Origin: Rhizomonospora bruguierae | GTDB taxonomy: Bacteria; Actinomycetota; Actinomycetes; Mycobacteriales; Micromonosporaceae | NCBI RefSeq assembly: GCF_018397995.1 | Contig: NZ_BBQH01000010.1 | Span: 41,636 to 105,635 of the forward strand | Direction: 5' to 3' | DNA: 64,000 nucleotides | Shown: positions 27,039 through 35,741 of the stretch, one piece after another | Position numbering within the stretch: the stretch's first letter is position 1 | Layout: each line of letters opens with the position of its first letter | The notes under the pieces: model-generated | Databases searched by the model: none | Seen by the model: the letters and a program-made list of their open reading frames with translations, nothing else | What the model was told of the DNA's origin: nothing | Translations under genes and position numbers: made by a program

Positions 27039-28666
27039 ATAGCCGCCAGGTCCGCGGTCGCGCCCTGGCCGGCCGCGGCGAGCCGCCCCCGCAGCTCGGT
27101 CAGCTTCGCCACGGTACCGGCGACGCGGCGCTCCGCGCCGGTGCGCTCGGACCCGCGCTGGACCTCGCGTTCGGTGCTCCGCACCCGCTCGCCGCGCCAG
27201 CGCACGCCCGCGGCGACCAGCAACGCGACCCCGGCCAGGGTGGCGAGCACGGCGAGCCCGCGCGGCCAGAAGACGAGCCCGCCGAACAGCACGACGCCAC
27301 CGGCGGCCAGGGCGACCGTCCAGCGGCGGGGGCCGGGCTCGGGCCCGTACCGGGCGTCGATCGCGGCCAGCAGCCCCTCCAGCCCCCGCACCGCGCCGTT
27401 TCCGTCGACGGTGACCGTCCCGCCGGCCACCTCAAGGGTGGTGGTGGCGGGCGCGTCCAGGGCGGCGCGGGCGGCCAGCGGCTCGGCGGCGGCGAGCAGC
27501 CAGGCGGCGCCGGCGCGGCGGGCCGCCGGGCCGAGCGGAGTCGCCCCGGCGTGGAACGCGTCCGCGAGCAGGAGGTCGGCACCGGTGCCGGCCGGGTCGC
27601 CCCACGGCGGGCACTCGGGCCCGGCCCCATCCTCGATCACGGCGCGCAGGTCGGCGGCGCGGCGCAGCAAAGGCGCCTCCTCCTCGCTGCCCTCGTCCAC
27701 CAGCGCGCGCAGCACCTGCCCGAGATCGATCCGCTCCGCGTCCCGCTCGGGCGCGGTACCCGCCCCGCGGAAGGCGCCACCTTCCGCCGGCGCCGGCTCG
27801 GGCCATGCCGTTCCCGGCGCGGTACCCGACTCGCACAGCTTGCGCAGGGCCTCCAGCCGGCCGGCGGCGGACAGCGCGGTCGCGGTCGCCGGATCGAGCG
27901 GCAGCATGCCCGGGTAACCGGGTGCACCCCCACCGCCGGGCAACGCCTCCACCCGCCCCGCCCATCGGCCGGCCGCCTCCGCCCGCTGCTGCGCAGGCAT
28001 CTCCTCGACCATGGCGGCCAGGCGGGCGGTCACGAGGGTCACGCCCGCGTCGCCGAACCGGCCGCACAGGCACTCCGTCCACAGCATCCGCTGCGCCCGG
28101 GTGACCGGCGCGTCCGCCCGCAGCGGCGGGAACGCGCGCTCGATCCAGTCCGCGCCGATGTCGGGGCGGCCGGCGACCGCCGCGACCGATGCGATCAGCA
28201 GCGCGCTGCGGCGGGCGTCGCGATCGAGGGCCGTGGCTAGGTCGGCGCCCGGCTCCTCGCCACGCAGCAGGGCGACCAGCGCGCGGAGGGCGGGCGGCAG
28301 CCAGTACCCGGGAACGTCCTCGACGGCGGGCAGAGCCGGCACGACGGAGTCGGACGCGGCGGCGGCGACCTGCCGGGCGCGGTGCCGGACGAGCGCGGGC
28401 GGGTCGAACATGGACAGCGTTACGCGCAGGTCGCTCAGCTCGACGAAGGCGTCGAAGGCTCGGGTCAGCCGGCGCATGCGCTCCTCGAGCGAGCCCTCCA
28501 GGTAGCTCAGCCGCGACCGCAGCCGGCTGCTCTCCCGCGCCTGGGTGGACAGCGACGACGTGAGCGCACTGACCTGGCTGTCCAGCTCCCGCAACTCGCG
28601 CCGCTGCCGGTAGTCCACCCAGTTGCCCGAGCTCAACCAGTCCGCGAACGCCCCGGGTTCCGACAT
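26999..28666 (-). CDS. Unknown coiled-coil protein with C-terminal transmembrane pair
   Basis: I do not recognise a family for this 555-aa protein. The N-terminus (about 20-75) is charged and heptad-like (RRELRELDSQVSALTSSLST, then LRSRLSYLEGSLEERMRRL), consistent with a coiled coil. The middle is Ala/Leu/Arg-rich helical sequence with LWTECLCGRFGDAGV. Two hydrophobic helices near 455-500 (WTVALAAGGVVLFGGLVFW and [19 protein letters not shown]) form a membrane hairpin, followed by another charged helical tail. The ATG at 28666 lies 33 bp beyond the PAP2 gene stop, so they may be co-transcribed. The function is unknown. Confidence 0.75.
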   Translation of the reverse strand: MSEPGAFADWLSSGNWVDYRQRRELRELDSQVSALTSSLSTQARESSRLRSRLSYLEGSLEERMRRLTRAFDAFVELSDLRVTLSMFDPPALVRHRARQVAAAASDSVVPALPAVEDVPGYWLPPALRALVALLRGEEPGADLATALDRDARRSALLIASVAAVAGRPDIGADWIERAFPPLRADAPVTRAQRMLWTECLCGRFGDAGVTLVTARLAAMVEEMPAQQRAEAAGRWAGRVEALPGGGGAPGYPGMLPLDPATATALSAAGRLEALRKLCESGTAPGTAWPEPAPAEGGAFRGAGTAPERDAERIDLGQVLRALVDEGSEEEAPLLRRAADLRAVIEDGAGPECPPWGDPAGTGADLLLADAFHAGATPLGPAARRAGAAWLLAAAEPLAARAALDAPATTTLEVAGGTVTVDGNGAVRGLEGLLAAIDARYGPEPGPRRWTVALAAGGVVLFGGLVFWPRGLAVLATLAGVALLVAAGVRWRGERVRSTEREVQRGSERTGAERRVAGTVAKLTELRGRLAAAGQGATADLAAIRSAVAESAGGRS

Positions 28667-28698
28667 GGCCCGTACCGTACCGGCCGGGCGCCAGCCGG

Positions 28699-29610
28699 TC
28701 AGGCCGCGACGCGCTCGGCGGCCTCCTCGTGCCGGGTCCGGTAAGGCACGACCCGGTGCACGGTCGCCAGAACGACGGCCATCACCACCGCGGCGGTCCC
28801 GGCGATGCCGGCGGCGCTGCCCGCGTACGCGGTGAGCAGGGCCCTGCGCCCCAACCCGTCGGGCGGGGTCGCCAGGACCCGGTCGGTGAGGCGCAGCGCG
28901 ACCGCCGCGGTGAACAGCAGCGCCGCGCCGGCCACGGCCAGCAGCCCGACGGCGAGGCGGTTGGCGTCGGCCCGGGCCACCACCGCGTCCCGGCGCTGGG
29001 CGGCGACCAGCAGCAGACCGGCGAGGGCGGCCCAGCCGCCGACGATGAGGATCGACGCGACGGCATCGCTGGGCCGGTGCCACCCGGCCGACATGGTGGC
29101 CACGCCGGCGAGCGCGGCGTAGCCCGCACCGAGCACCGCGCCGACCCCACGGACCCGCGCCGGCAGAACCAGCACCAGGGCCACGGCCACCGACGCGGCG
29201 ACCGCGGTGTGCCCGCTCGGGAAGCTGTTGCCCGCCCGCTCCACGTCCACCCCGAGCGCCGGCCGGACGATGCGGAACTTCAGCAGTTGCGCGGTGGCGT
29301 TGGCGCCGGCCACCAGCAGGGTGGCCAGCACGGCCAGCGCGTACCGGCGGCGGATCAGCGCGATGAAGCCGATCACGGCGGTGGTGACCGCGAGGGTCAC
29401 CAGCGACATCGCGTTCAGAACGGTGTGCACGACGGACCCGATCCGGCGCTGCCCGATCCGGTTGCCGGACAGCGCGATGAAGTCGAGCAGCTGGCCGTGG
29501 CGGGTGTCCACGAACAGGTGCCACACCTGCCCGAAGGCCACCGCGTGGGCGGCCACGACGAGCAGCAGCCAGAGCATGAGGAGGCCGAAGGTCCGGGCGC
29601 GCACGCGCAC
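28699..29610 (-). CDS. PAP2-family membrane phosphatase
   Basis: 303 aa from the chosen GTG. The phosphatidic-acid phosphatase motifs are spread in the usual order: KFRIVRPALG (KxxxxxxRP), NSFPSGHTAVAAS (PSGH) and SAGWHRPSDAVAS (SRxxxxxHxxxD-like, here with Gly-Trp-His). About seven hydrophobic helices surround them. It would dephosphorylate a lipid phosphate at the outer membrane face, for example undecaprenyl or phosphatidate; the substrate is unknown. A GTG at 29742 would add an Arg-rich tail of 44 residues; no SD supports either start clearly, and 29610 sits just before the first helix. Confidence 0.85.
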   Translation of the reverse strand: MRVRARTFGLLMLWLLLVVAAHAVAFGQVWHLFVDTRHGQLLDFIALSGNRIGQRRIGSVVHTVLNAMSLVTLAVTTAVIGFIALIRRRYALAVLATLLVAGANATAQLLKFRIVRPALGVDVERAGNSFPSGHTAVAASVAVALVLVLPARVRGVGAVLGAGYAALAGVATMSAGWHRPSDAVASILIVGGWAALAGLLLVAAQRRDAVVARADANRLAVGLLAVAGAALLFTAAVALRLTDRVLATPPDGLGRRALLTAYAGSAAGIAGTAAVVMAVVLATVHRVVPYRTRHEEAAERVAA

Positions 29611-29752
29611 ACCGTAGCGGTCCGTGCCACCGACCGCAGCGGCGGCCGTCCCGCCCGTCCGACCGTCCGATTTGGACCTGCGGGCCGGGTGGCGCGTCCC
29701 GCGGCGGCGCCGGCCCACCGCCGACACCGGCCCGACCACCACGGCCGGGTAC

Positions 29753-30730
29753 CTATCGGCCGTGGCGCACGGCTTTCCAACCCAGGGTCCGGGCGACCCG
29801 GTTCGACAGCAGCCCCTTACCGCCCTTCGCGCCGCCCCCGATCGTCCTGCCCATGATCTTGCGCCCCGCCGGTCGGCCCATCATCTTCATGCCCACCGCG
29901 AACGTGCCGGGCATCATCCGGAGCATCATCGAGCGCCGCGCCTTGGGGCGCCCCATGATGTGCCCCATCCCCATCCCCATCCGGCCCGGCCCCAGGCCGA
30001 ACACGCTCCACCCGGTCCGGCCCATGCCCGGCATCATCCGGGCCATGATGCCCCCGCGATGCCGGCCCCCGGGGAGCATGCCGCCGCCCTTCGCGCCCCG
30101 GCCCGGCATCATCCGGCTGATCATGTGCCCGCCCAGGATGCCCTTGCCCAGCACGGCACCGCCCTTCACGCCCTTGCCGACCAGGGTGCCGCCCATCATG
30201 CCCTTGCCCAGCGTGGTTCCGCCGCGCATCGCCTTGCCGGCCAGCATCGCACCGAGCAGCGGCCCGCCCGGGAGGCCGCGCGCCGCCATCGGCCTCCGGC
30301 GGCGCATCAGCAGGCCGGCGGCGAGCCCGGCGATCGCCACCGCCTGGGCGCCGAGGGCGAGGCCGGTCACGTCCACCGCCGGCCGCCAGCGGACCCGCCC
30401 CTGGGAGATGACGTACGCGCCGATCGGCTTGGCGGACAGCGCCATGCCCGCGCCGGAGCCGCCGCCCTTGTGCGCGCCGCCCGCGCCGGGCCCGTTCCCG
30501 CGGTCGCCGCCCGGCATCCCGCCACCGCCGCCACCCCCACCGCCGCCACGGCCGAAGACCCGGGCCGCTGGAATCACCGTGGCGTCGCCACGGGTGATCG
30601 GCTCGCCGAACACGGTGGCGGCGCCGGCGCTGTCCACGGCGTCGCGGACCGCGTCCAGCAGGCCGCGCGCGGCGTGGCCGCCGCCGTCGGACGGGTGCGG
30701 GTGCCGTCCGCTCTGCTCCTGGGTGCTCAT
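29753..30730 (-). CDS. GerW (YtfJ)-like sporulation protein with Met/Gly-rich basic tail
   Basis: 325 aa. Residues about 20-130 are a GerW/YtfJ domain: ARGLLDAVRDAVDSAGAATV, FGEPITRGDATVIPAARVFG, a poly-Gly loop, and AKPIGAYVISQGRVRWRPAVD. A hydrophobic helix follows (TGLALGAQAVAIAGLAAGLL). The last ~175 residues are unlike the family: Gly/Met/Lys/Arg-rich, no Asp or Glu, about two dozen Met, three copies of RMMPG and an 11-residue period of type LGKGMMGG/VGKGVKGG/LGKGILGG. The ATG has GGAGG 5 nt upstream. GerW is a spore-germination protein in Bacillus; its actinobacterial role is unclear. The tail may bind membrane, nucleic acid or metal. Confidence 0.8.
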   Translation of the reverse strand: MSTQEQSGRHPHPSDGGGHAARGLLDAVRDAVDSAGAATVFGEPITRGDATVIPAARVFGRGGGGGGGGGGMPGGDRGNGPGAGGAHKGGGSGAGMALSAKPIGAYVISQGRVRWRPAVDVTGLALGAQAVAIAGLAAGLLMRRRRPMAARGLPGGPLLGAMLAGKAMRGGTTLGKGMMGGTLVGKGVKGGAVLGKGILGGHMISRMMPGRGAKGGGMLPGGRHRGGIMARMMPGMGRTGWSVFGLGPGRMGMGMGHIMGRPKARRSMMLRMMPGTFAVGMKMMGRPAGRKIMGRTIGGGAKGGKGLLSNRVARTLGWKAVRHGR

Positions 30731-30869
30731 CGTTGCCTCCTCGGGCCGGTTCGGTGTCTGCTGACCGATACGTCGCGGCGGCGGACCTAAACCTCCGCGT
30801 GGGCCCCGCGGCGACGCCGTGACAACCGCCGGCACGCAGACCTGCCGCGCCGGTGCCGCCGGCGGCGGG

Positions 30870-33719
30870 TCACTCCGAGGTGACCGCCGAGCCCAACGAG
30901 GCGGACGGCGGCCCGGCGCCGGCGATCACGGTGCGGGGCGCGGGGACCGGCGAACCCGCCGCGCCGAGGGGCGGACCGGGCCGCCCGGCGGAGATCATCC
31001 GGGCCGCCTCGGCGGCGCGCAGCGGCGTGGCGAAGAAGTGGAAGCCCTGCGCCCGGCGGTACCCCAGGTGCGCCAACTCGCGCGCCTGGTCCGGCGTCTC
31101 CACCCCCTCGGCGATCAGGTCCAGCCCCAGCGCGCCGGCCAGGCCCACCACCGCGGCGGCGACCCGCCGGCGCCCCGGATCCGTGCAGCCCTGGGTGAAC
31201 GAGCGGTCCAGCTTCAGCTCGTCGACCGGGCAACGGTCCAGCAGCGCCAGCGCGGACTGGCCGGTGCCGAAGTCGTCCAGGGAGATCCGCACGCCGCGCC
31301 CGTTCAGCTCGTCCAGGGTGCGGAAGGACGCGGCGTCGGCCACCACCAGGGACTCGGTCACCTCGATCGTGAGCAGCCGCGGCGGCAGCCCGGTCTCGCG
31401 CAGCACCGCGTCCACGTCGCGGATGAATTCCGGGTCCCGCAGTTGGCGGGCGGAGACGTTCACGTTCATCGTCGGGCTGCGCTCGCCGTGCTCGCGGTAC
31501 CACGCCACCGCCTGCCGGCACGCCTGCGCCAGGATCCACCGGCCGAGCGGGACGATCAGGCCGGTCCGCTCGGCGACCGGCACCACCTCGCCCGGCGGCA
31601 CCTCGCCCCGCCGTGGGTGCTCCCATCGCAGCAGCGCCTCCACCGCCACCATCCCGGCCGGCCCGTCGCCCCGGCCGTCGCCGCCGGGCAGCCGGACGAT
31701 CGGCTGGTACGCGAGGTACAGCTCGCCCAGCACCTCGACCGGCACGCCCTCAAGCAGCGCGCGCAGTTCCCTCTCCAACTGGCCCCGGGCGGCCAGGGCG
31801 GCGTCCATGGCGGAAGTGTGGTGGGCGCACCGGCTCTCGCCCCGCTCACCGGCCGCCTTGGCCGCGTACATCGCCATGTCGGCGCGGCGCATCAACTCGT
31901 CCGGGGCGCCCGCGACGGGCTGGGTGGCCGGGTCCGCGGTGTGGTGGGCGATGCCGACGCTGGCACCCACCCGGGGCCATCGCTCCCCCTCGTCGGGCGG
32001 CGGCCCGACCCGCTCGACCAGGCACTCGCCCAGCTCCGCGAGCGCGTCCTCGGTCGCGTCGTCGACGAGGATGGCGAACTCGTCCCCGCCGAGCCGGGCC
32101 ACGGTCGCGCCGGGCGGGGCGAGCCGGCGCAGCCGCCGCGCCACCGCGACCAGCAGGCCGTCGCCGGCCGCGTGCCCCAGCCCGTCGTTGACCTTCTTGA
32201 AGTCGTTGAGGTCGATCAGGATGACGGCCGGGCGGGCCGAGCCGGGCACGGCCAGCGCGGCGGCCAGCCGCTCGGCGAACAGCGCCCGGTTCGCCAGCCC
32301 GGTGAGCGCGTCGTGGCTGGCCTGGTGGGTCAGCCGCTGCTGGAACTGGCGCGCCTGGGTCACGTCCCGGGCGTTGCTGACCACACCGGCCACGCCCCGC
32401 TCGTGCAGCAGGTTGGCGCTGGTGATCTCCATCCACCGCCACGTGCCGTCCGCGTGCGCGACCCGCACCTGGTAGCAGGTCGTGGCGCCGGGCCGCTCCG
32501 CGATGCCCGCGTACCACCGGTACGCCGTGGACCGGTCCTCCGGGTGGACCAGGCGGCTCCCGTGCCGCCCCGCGAGTTCCGCCGGCTCGTACCCGAGGAC
32601 CGTGACGATGCTCGGGCTGACGTAGGTGAGAAAGCCCCGCGCGTCGGCGATCGTGGTCACGTCGGTCGAGTTCTGTACCAGGGAGCGGAACCGGTGCTCG
32701 CGGACGCGCAGTTCGGCCATCCCCCGGTCCAACCGGGCCAGCAGGCGGGCGATCTCCCGGAACGCCGTGGCCTGCCGCAGCAGCACCAGGCTCACCAGGA
32801 CGACCGTGCCGGCCGCCACGACGGCGCGCTCGGCGCGATCCGCGTAGAGCGCGCTGACCACCAGCAGCACCTCGGTGGCCAGCACCGCCGCGTACGGCAG
32901 GAGCGAGTACGCGCGGCGGCGGGGCGCGGCGACCGGGCCGGCGGTACGGCCGGCGGCGCGCCACTGGCGGCGGGCGGCGAGCACGACGATCCAGCAGACC
33001 AGCGGCAGCGACACCTGTGCCACGGTCAACTGGGTGTGCGTGGACAGGAACGCGTCCGGCGCGGTGCCGAGCGTGCCGAGGATCAGCGCGAGCCCGAACA
33101 GCCGCAGGGCGCCCGCATCGACCGTGACGCTGCCGGTCAGCGCGACCTTGGCCAGCACGAACACGGCGACCTGGGTGAGCGCGATCGTGGTCAGCGCCAT
33201 CATCACGGCGCCCTGGTCCTGGGCGCCGCCGGTGAACAGGCGCCGGTACACGACTTCCCAGAAGAACAGCCCGGCACCGGTCATCACCGTGCCGATGTCC
33301 AGCAGGAACGCGGTCAGGCCGGCTCGGCCGTTCAGCCCCAGCGGCAACCGGCACAGCGCCCACGCATCGATCAGCATGGCCGCCAGCGCGAGTACGGTCG
33401 CGGACCGGAACACCCGGTTGTCCGCCGGACCGGCGCTGACGATCAGCAGGTACGCCCGCACCGCGCAACTGGCGGTGGTCAGTGCCGCGCTGAGCGCGAT
33501 CTGGCGCCAGAACCGCGCGACCGCCGGCGGGTGGGCACCCCGGGCGGCGCGCAGGCAGGCCGCGACGGTGAGCCCCATCGACGCCGGCACCAGCACCCAG
33601 CCCCAGGTGGGCGGCGCCAGACCCGCCGTGCCCGCGGCGAGCCACCCGGCCGCCGCCAGCGCCAGGCCGCCCGCGGCGGGTACCAGCCGCTCGCCGGCCG
33701 CGCGACGGTACTGCTTCAC
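30870..33719 (-). CDS. Membrane-bound PAS-GGDEF-EAL cyclic di-GMP enzyme
   Basis: 949 aa. An N-terminal block of about nine membrane helices (10-320) is followed by a PAS domain (about 345-455, FRSLVQNSTDVTTIADARGF). A diguanylate cyclase domain comes next with RLGGDEFAIL near 544, then an EAL phosphodiesterase domain with VEALLRWEHP near 694, NVNVSARQL, SLDDFGTGQSAL, ELKLDRSF and IAEGVETPDQ. All catalytic residues of both halves are present, so it may make and degrade c-di-GMP. No RxxD inhibitory site precedes GGDEF. GTG 33719 is chosen because GGGGGACT lies directly upstream; a TTG 60 bp further is the only longer option. Confidence 0.93.
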   Translation of the reverse strand: MKQYRRAAGERLVPAAGGLALAAAGWLAAGTAGLAPPTWGWVLVPASMGLTVAACLRAARGAHPPAVARFWRQIALSAALTTASCAVRAYLLIVSAGPADNRVFRSATVLALAAMLIDAWALCRLPLGLNGRAGLTAFLLDIGTVMTGAGLFFWEVVYRRLFTGGAQDQGAVMMALTTIALTQVAVFVLAKVALTGSVTVDAGALRLFGLALILGTLGTAPDAFLSTHTQLTVAQVSLPLVCWIVVLAARRQWRAAGRTAGPVAAPRRRAYSLLPYAAVLATEVLLVVSALYADRAERAVVAAGTVVLVSLVLLRQATAFREIARLLARLDRGMAELRVREHRFRSLVQNSTDVTTIADARGFLTYVSPSIVTVLGYEPAELAGRHGSRLVHPEDRSTAYRWYAGIAERPGATTCYQVRVAHADGTWRWMEITSANLLHERGVAGVVSNARDVTQARQFQQRLTHQASHDALTGLANRALFAERLAAALAVPGSARPAVILIDLNDFKKVNDGLGHAAGDGLLVAVARRLRRLAPPGATVARLGGDEFAILVDDATEDALAELGECLVERVGPPPDEGERWPRVGASVGIAHHTADPATQPVAGAPDELMRRADMAMYAAKAAGERGESRCAHHTSAMDAALAARGQLERELRALLEGVPVEVLGELYLAYQPIVRLPGGDGRGDGPAGMVAVEALLRWEHPRRGEVPPGEVVPVAERTGLIVPLGRWILAQACRQAVAWYREHGERSPTMNVNVSARQLRDPEFIRDVDAVLRETGLPPRLLTIEVTESLVVADAASFRTLDELNGRGVRISLDDFGTGQSALALLDRCPVDELKLDRSFTQGCTDPGRRRVAAAVVGLAGALGLDLIAEGVETPDQARELAHLGYRRAQGFHFFATPLRAAEAARMISAGRPGPPLGAAGSPVPAPRTVIAGAGPPSASLGSAVTSE

Positions 33720-33793
33720 AGTCCCCCGTTCCGCGGCCCAGTCGATGATCGTTAACGGTCCGGCACTCCGGTTCACCAATACACGGATACGCC

Positions 33794-33827
33794 GATGGGC
33801 GCTACCCCCGCCGGGGTAGCGCCCATC
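33794..33827 (-). terminator. Strong hairpin terminator (15-bp perfect stem)
   Basis: GATGGGCGCTACCCC (33794-33808) and GGGGTAGCGCCCATC (33813-33827) form a perfect 15-bp stem with a CGCC loop. It lies 16 bp beyond the stop of the lysozyme-like gene and before the GGDEF-EAL gene, so it should end the former's transcript. No T-run follows on either strand. Confidence 0.8.
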
Positions 33828-33842
33828 ATCGATATTGCTGAA

Positions 33843-34511
33843 TTACTTCTGCGCCTGCTCGGCGTGGTACTGCTGCACCAGGCCGGCCGCCATCTGCTCC
33901 CACTTGGCGTAGGCGTCCGGGTACGCCGAGACCTGCACGGTCTGCGCCGCGTCGGTCAGCGGCATCGAGTCGTACCCCGGCACGTCCTTCAGCTGGCTGT
34001 AGAACGCCCGCGACGCGTAGTCGGGGTCGGTCAGCTGGTCCGGGCTACCCCACCCACTCGACGGGCGCTGCTGGAACAGGCCCAGCGAGTCGTGGTCGTT
34101 GGCGTCACCCAGGTGACCGTAGTTGTTCAGGTGGGTCTCCTGCAGCGACGTGGCCACCGCGATCACCTGGGCGCGCGGCGGCAGGTCCATCTGCTCGCCC
34201 ACCTGGATGATCTCGTCGGCGTTGGCCTTCTGGTCCGCCGTCGGGGCGAACGAGACCTGGCCGGCCGGGACGCCGTTCGGCATCAGCGTGTCGGTGCTCG
34301 GCACCCCCTGCGGGGACCGGTCGGCACGCGACGCGTGCCCCTGGGCGGCCACCGTGCCGGCCGGCGCATTCGCCGGGGCGGTGTCCGGACCGGGTGCCAC
34401 GTCGCCGAGCGCCAGGCCCCCGAACAGGGCCAGGCCGGCGGCCGCGACGACGGCGCTGTTCTTGTTCTCGTTGAGGATCTTCTTGAGGGTCTTGCGGTCG
34501 AACGTGAACAC
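33843..34511 (-). CDS. Secreted or anchored lysozyme-like (transglycosylase-fold) protein
   Basis: 222 aa. A basic start (FTFDRKTLKKILNENKNS) precedes one hydrophobic segment (AVVAAAGLALFGGLALGD), a signal peptide or anchor, then a Pro/Ala-rich linker. The domain from about residue 100 has VIAVATSLQETHLNNYGHLG, with a likely catalytic Glu, then DHDSLGLFQQRPSSGWG and YDSMPLTDAAQTVQVSAYP. This is the transglycosylase-like domain that actinobacteria often fuse to NlpC/P60; here it stands alone. It probably cleaves or binds peptidoglycan. The GTG at 34511 has AAAAGGACG upstream. It has its own terminator and a long non-coding upstream stretch. Confidence 0.8.
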   Translation of the reverse strand: MFTFDRKTLKKILNENKNSAVVAAAGLALFGGLALGDVAPGPDTAPANAPAGTVAAQGHASRADRSPQGVPSTDTLMPNGVPAGQVSFAPTADQKANADEIIQVGEQMDLPPRAQVIAVATSLQETHLNNYGHLGDANDHDSLGLFQQRPSSGWGSPDQLTDPDYASRAFYSQLKDVPGYDSMPLTDAAQTVQVSAYPDAYAKWEQMAAGLVQQYHAEQAQK

Positions 34512-35212
34512 AGTTATACGTCCTTTTCTGGTGTTTGTCCGCACGACCCCGGGTACAGACCATCTAGCGGAATGGACGACCCGGGGCGGGCCTCGCGACG
34601 AAACATCAGGTGAAACCGGTCCGAGACCCGAGAGGAAAATCCGCGCTTCAGGCGCGCGGCCCCGGTATAACCATGGGCCCGCGGCCGGGATTCCCGGCGA
34701 GCCGGTCCGTGGCCGGCGCGCCTACCCGATCATGCGCGGACCATGCACAACGCACGCCGGCCGCCGGCAATTCCCGGCCGGAAAATGGGCGCGTTGCAGC
34801 CAACCGTTACCTATGCGGCCGGTGGTGCGTTTGGGGCGTGCGGGGCGTGCGCCGGGCGCAGATCCCGGCGAGATCTGGTACGGGTCCGCCGGTTTCGGGC
34901 GATTATCCGTACCTAAGATGCTTGCCGCGCGATCGAGGGCGCGAGACGCCCTTTGCTCCGCTCCGTATCGGAACCGCCCGGGTCCGATTGTCGAACAGCC
35001 GGGGTTTCTTATCGGGAAGCAGAGCAAAGGGCTCAGACGCGATACTTCCCGGCTGCAACGACAACGATCGACGGGCCACGGGCACCCCGCAGACCCGGCT
35101 GCGGTTTCGCCGTCGGCGGGGCAGGCATGCCTCCCCGTGGACCACGAATCCCGCCCCGGGTGAGGACTGGCCGCGCTGCCAGGACTGGTTGATGGGGCTG
35201 GGTTGACGGGCG
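34512..35212. other. 700-bp non-coding stretch with inverted repeats
   Basis: No convincing gene lies between the lysozyme-like gene and the cold-shock terminator, although short open frames exist. AT-richer patches near 34500-34660 and 34880-35060 contrast with the surroundings. Structures include CAGATC-N7-GATCTG (34859-34877) and the long-range repeat at 34948-35032 listed separately. A TAGATG box about 50 bp before the GTG at 34511 could be the -10 of that gene. I searched by eye for a c-di-AMP (ydaO) riboswitch, common before such cell-wall genes, and did not find its conserved core. Confidence 0.5.
34948..35032. repeat. Long-range inverted repeat, possible structured RNA
   Basis: GCCCTTTGCTC (34948-34958) and GAGCAAAGGGC (35022-35032) are perfect 11-bp complements 63 bp apart. 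The enclosed sequence can form inner stems, for example ATCGGA with TCCGAT. Whether this is a small RNA, an attenuator or a protein-binding site cannot be told from sequence. Confidence 0.55.
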
Positions 35213-35246
35213 GGCCGCCCGGGGATGCGGGCACCCCCGGGCGGCC
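35213..35246 (-). terminator. Terminator of the cold-shock gene
   Basis: GGCCGCCCGGGG (35213-35224) pairs perfectly with CCCCGGGCGGCC (35235-35246) around a 10-nt loop. It starts 7 bp beyond the csp stop codon, the expected place for an intrinsic terminator of that short transcript. Confidence 0.82.
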
Positions 35247-35252
35247 GGTCGA

Positions 35253-35456
35253 TCACAACGGCCGGACGTTGGCCGCCTGCGGACCCTTCTGACCCTGGGT
35301 GACCTCGAACTCGACCTTCTGGCCCTCGCCCAGCTCCCGGTACCCCGAGGTCTGGATCGCGGAGTAGTGGACGAACACGTCCGCGCCCCCGCCGTCCTGC
35401 GCGATGAAGCCGAAGCCCTTTTCCGAGTTGAACCACTTCACGGTGCCGGTTGCCAT
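35253..35456 (-). CDS. cspA: Cold-shock domain protein
   Basis: A 67-aa single-domain CSD protein. It begins [18 protein letters not shown] (RNP1: KGFGFI) and continues with DVFVHYSAI (RNP2) and [16 protein letters not shown], the standard length and motifs. It binds single-stranded RNA or DNA and acts as an RNA chaperone in the cytoplasm. The ATG at 35456 has AAGGAG 8 nt upstream. The leader contains a two-tier hairpin and the gene ends in its own terminator, so it is monocistronic. Many actinobacterial csp genes are constitutive; cold induction cannot be judged here. Confidence 0.97.
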   Translation of the reverse strand: MATGTVKWFNSEKGFGFIAQDGGGADVFVHYSAIQTSGYRELGEGQKVEFEVTQGQKGPQAANVRPL

Positions 35457-35526
35457 GCACTTCTCCTTCAGGGGCGGGCGAAGGGTCCGGCCGTCACCAC
35501 TCCTTCGGTGACGGATGATCGCCCGC
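35457..35526 (-). promoter_or_regulatory. Two-tier hairpin in the csp 5' leader
   Basis: The outer arms GCGGGCGA (35474-35481) and TCGCCCGC (35519-35526) are perfect complements. Inside them CCGTCACC (35491-35498) pairs with GGTGACGG (35507-35514). The structure ends just before the AAGGAG ribosome-binding site on the csp mRNA, so temperature-dependent folding could change translation. This is a structural observation; a regulatory role is inferred. Confidence 0.6.
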
Positions 35527-35741
35527 TCTCCCGGTTCACATTAGTCGCCCCGATTACGCCGCGTGGCATGGGCTTCGACACTGGCCCAACCCATCCGTGT
35601 CGCGCGCGCCGGGAAGGACTCACCCGCGCCTCGTCGGGCAACTGGCGCTCCGGGAGTCACGGGAGGCGAGCACGCTCCGGTTACGCCCGGTACGCGCGGG
35701 GTAGCGATGACGCCCGGACCGAGGGGCGTGGCCGCGGGTCA

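Noticed and set aside
29611..29742. N-terminal extension of the PAP2 protein from a GTG at 29742
   Set aside because: Adds an Arg-rich stretch without SD or -10 support; kept as an alternative in the gene entry.
34512..35212. c-di-AMP (ydaO) riboswitch before the lysozyme-like gene
   Set aside because: Expected from gene type, but the conserved core sequence was not found on the relevant strand.
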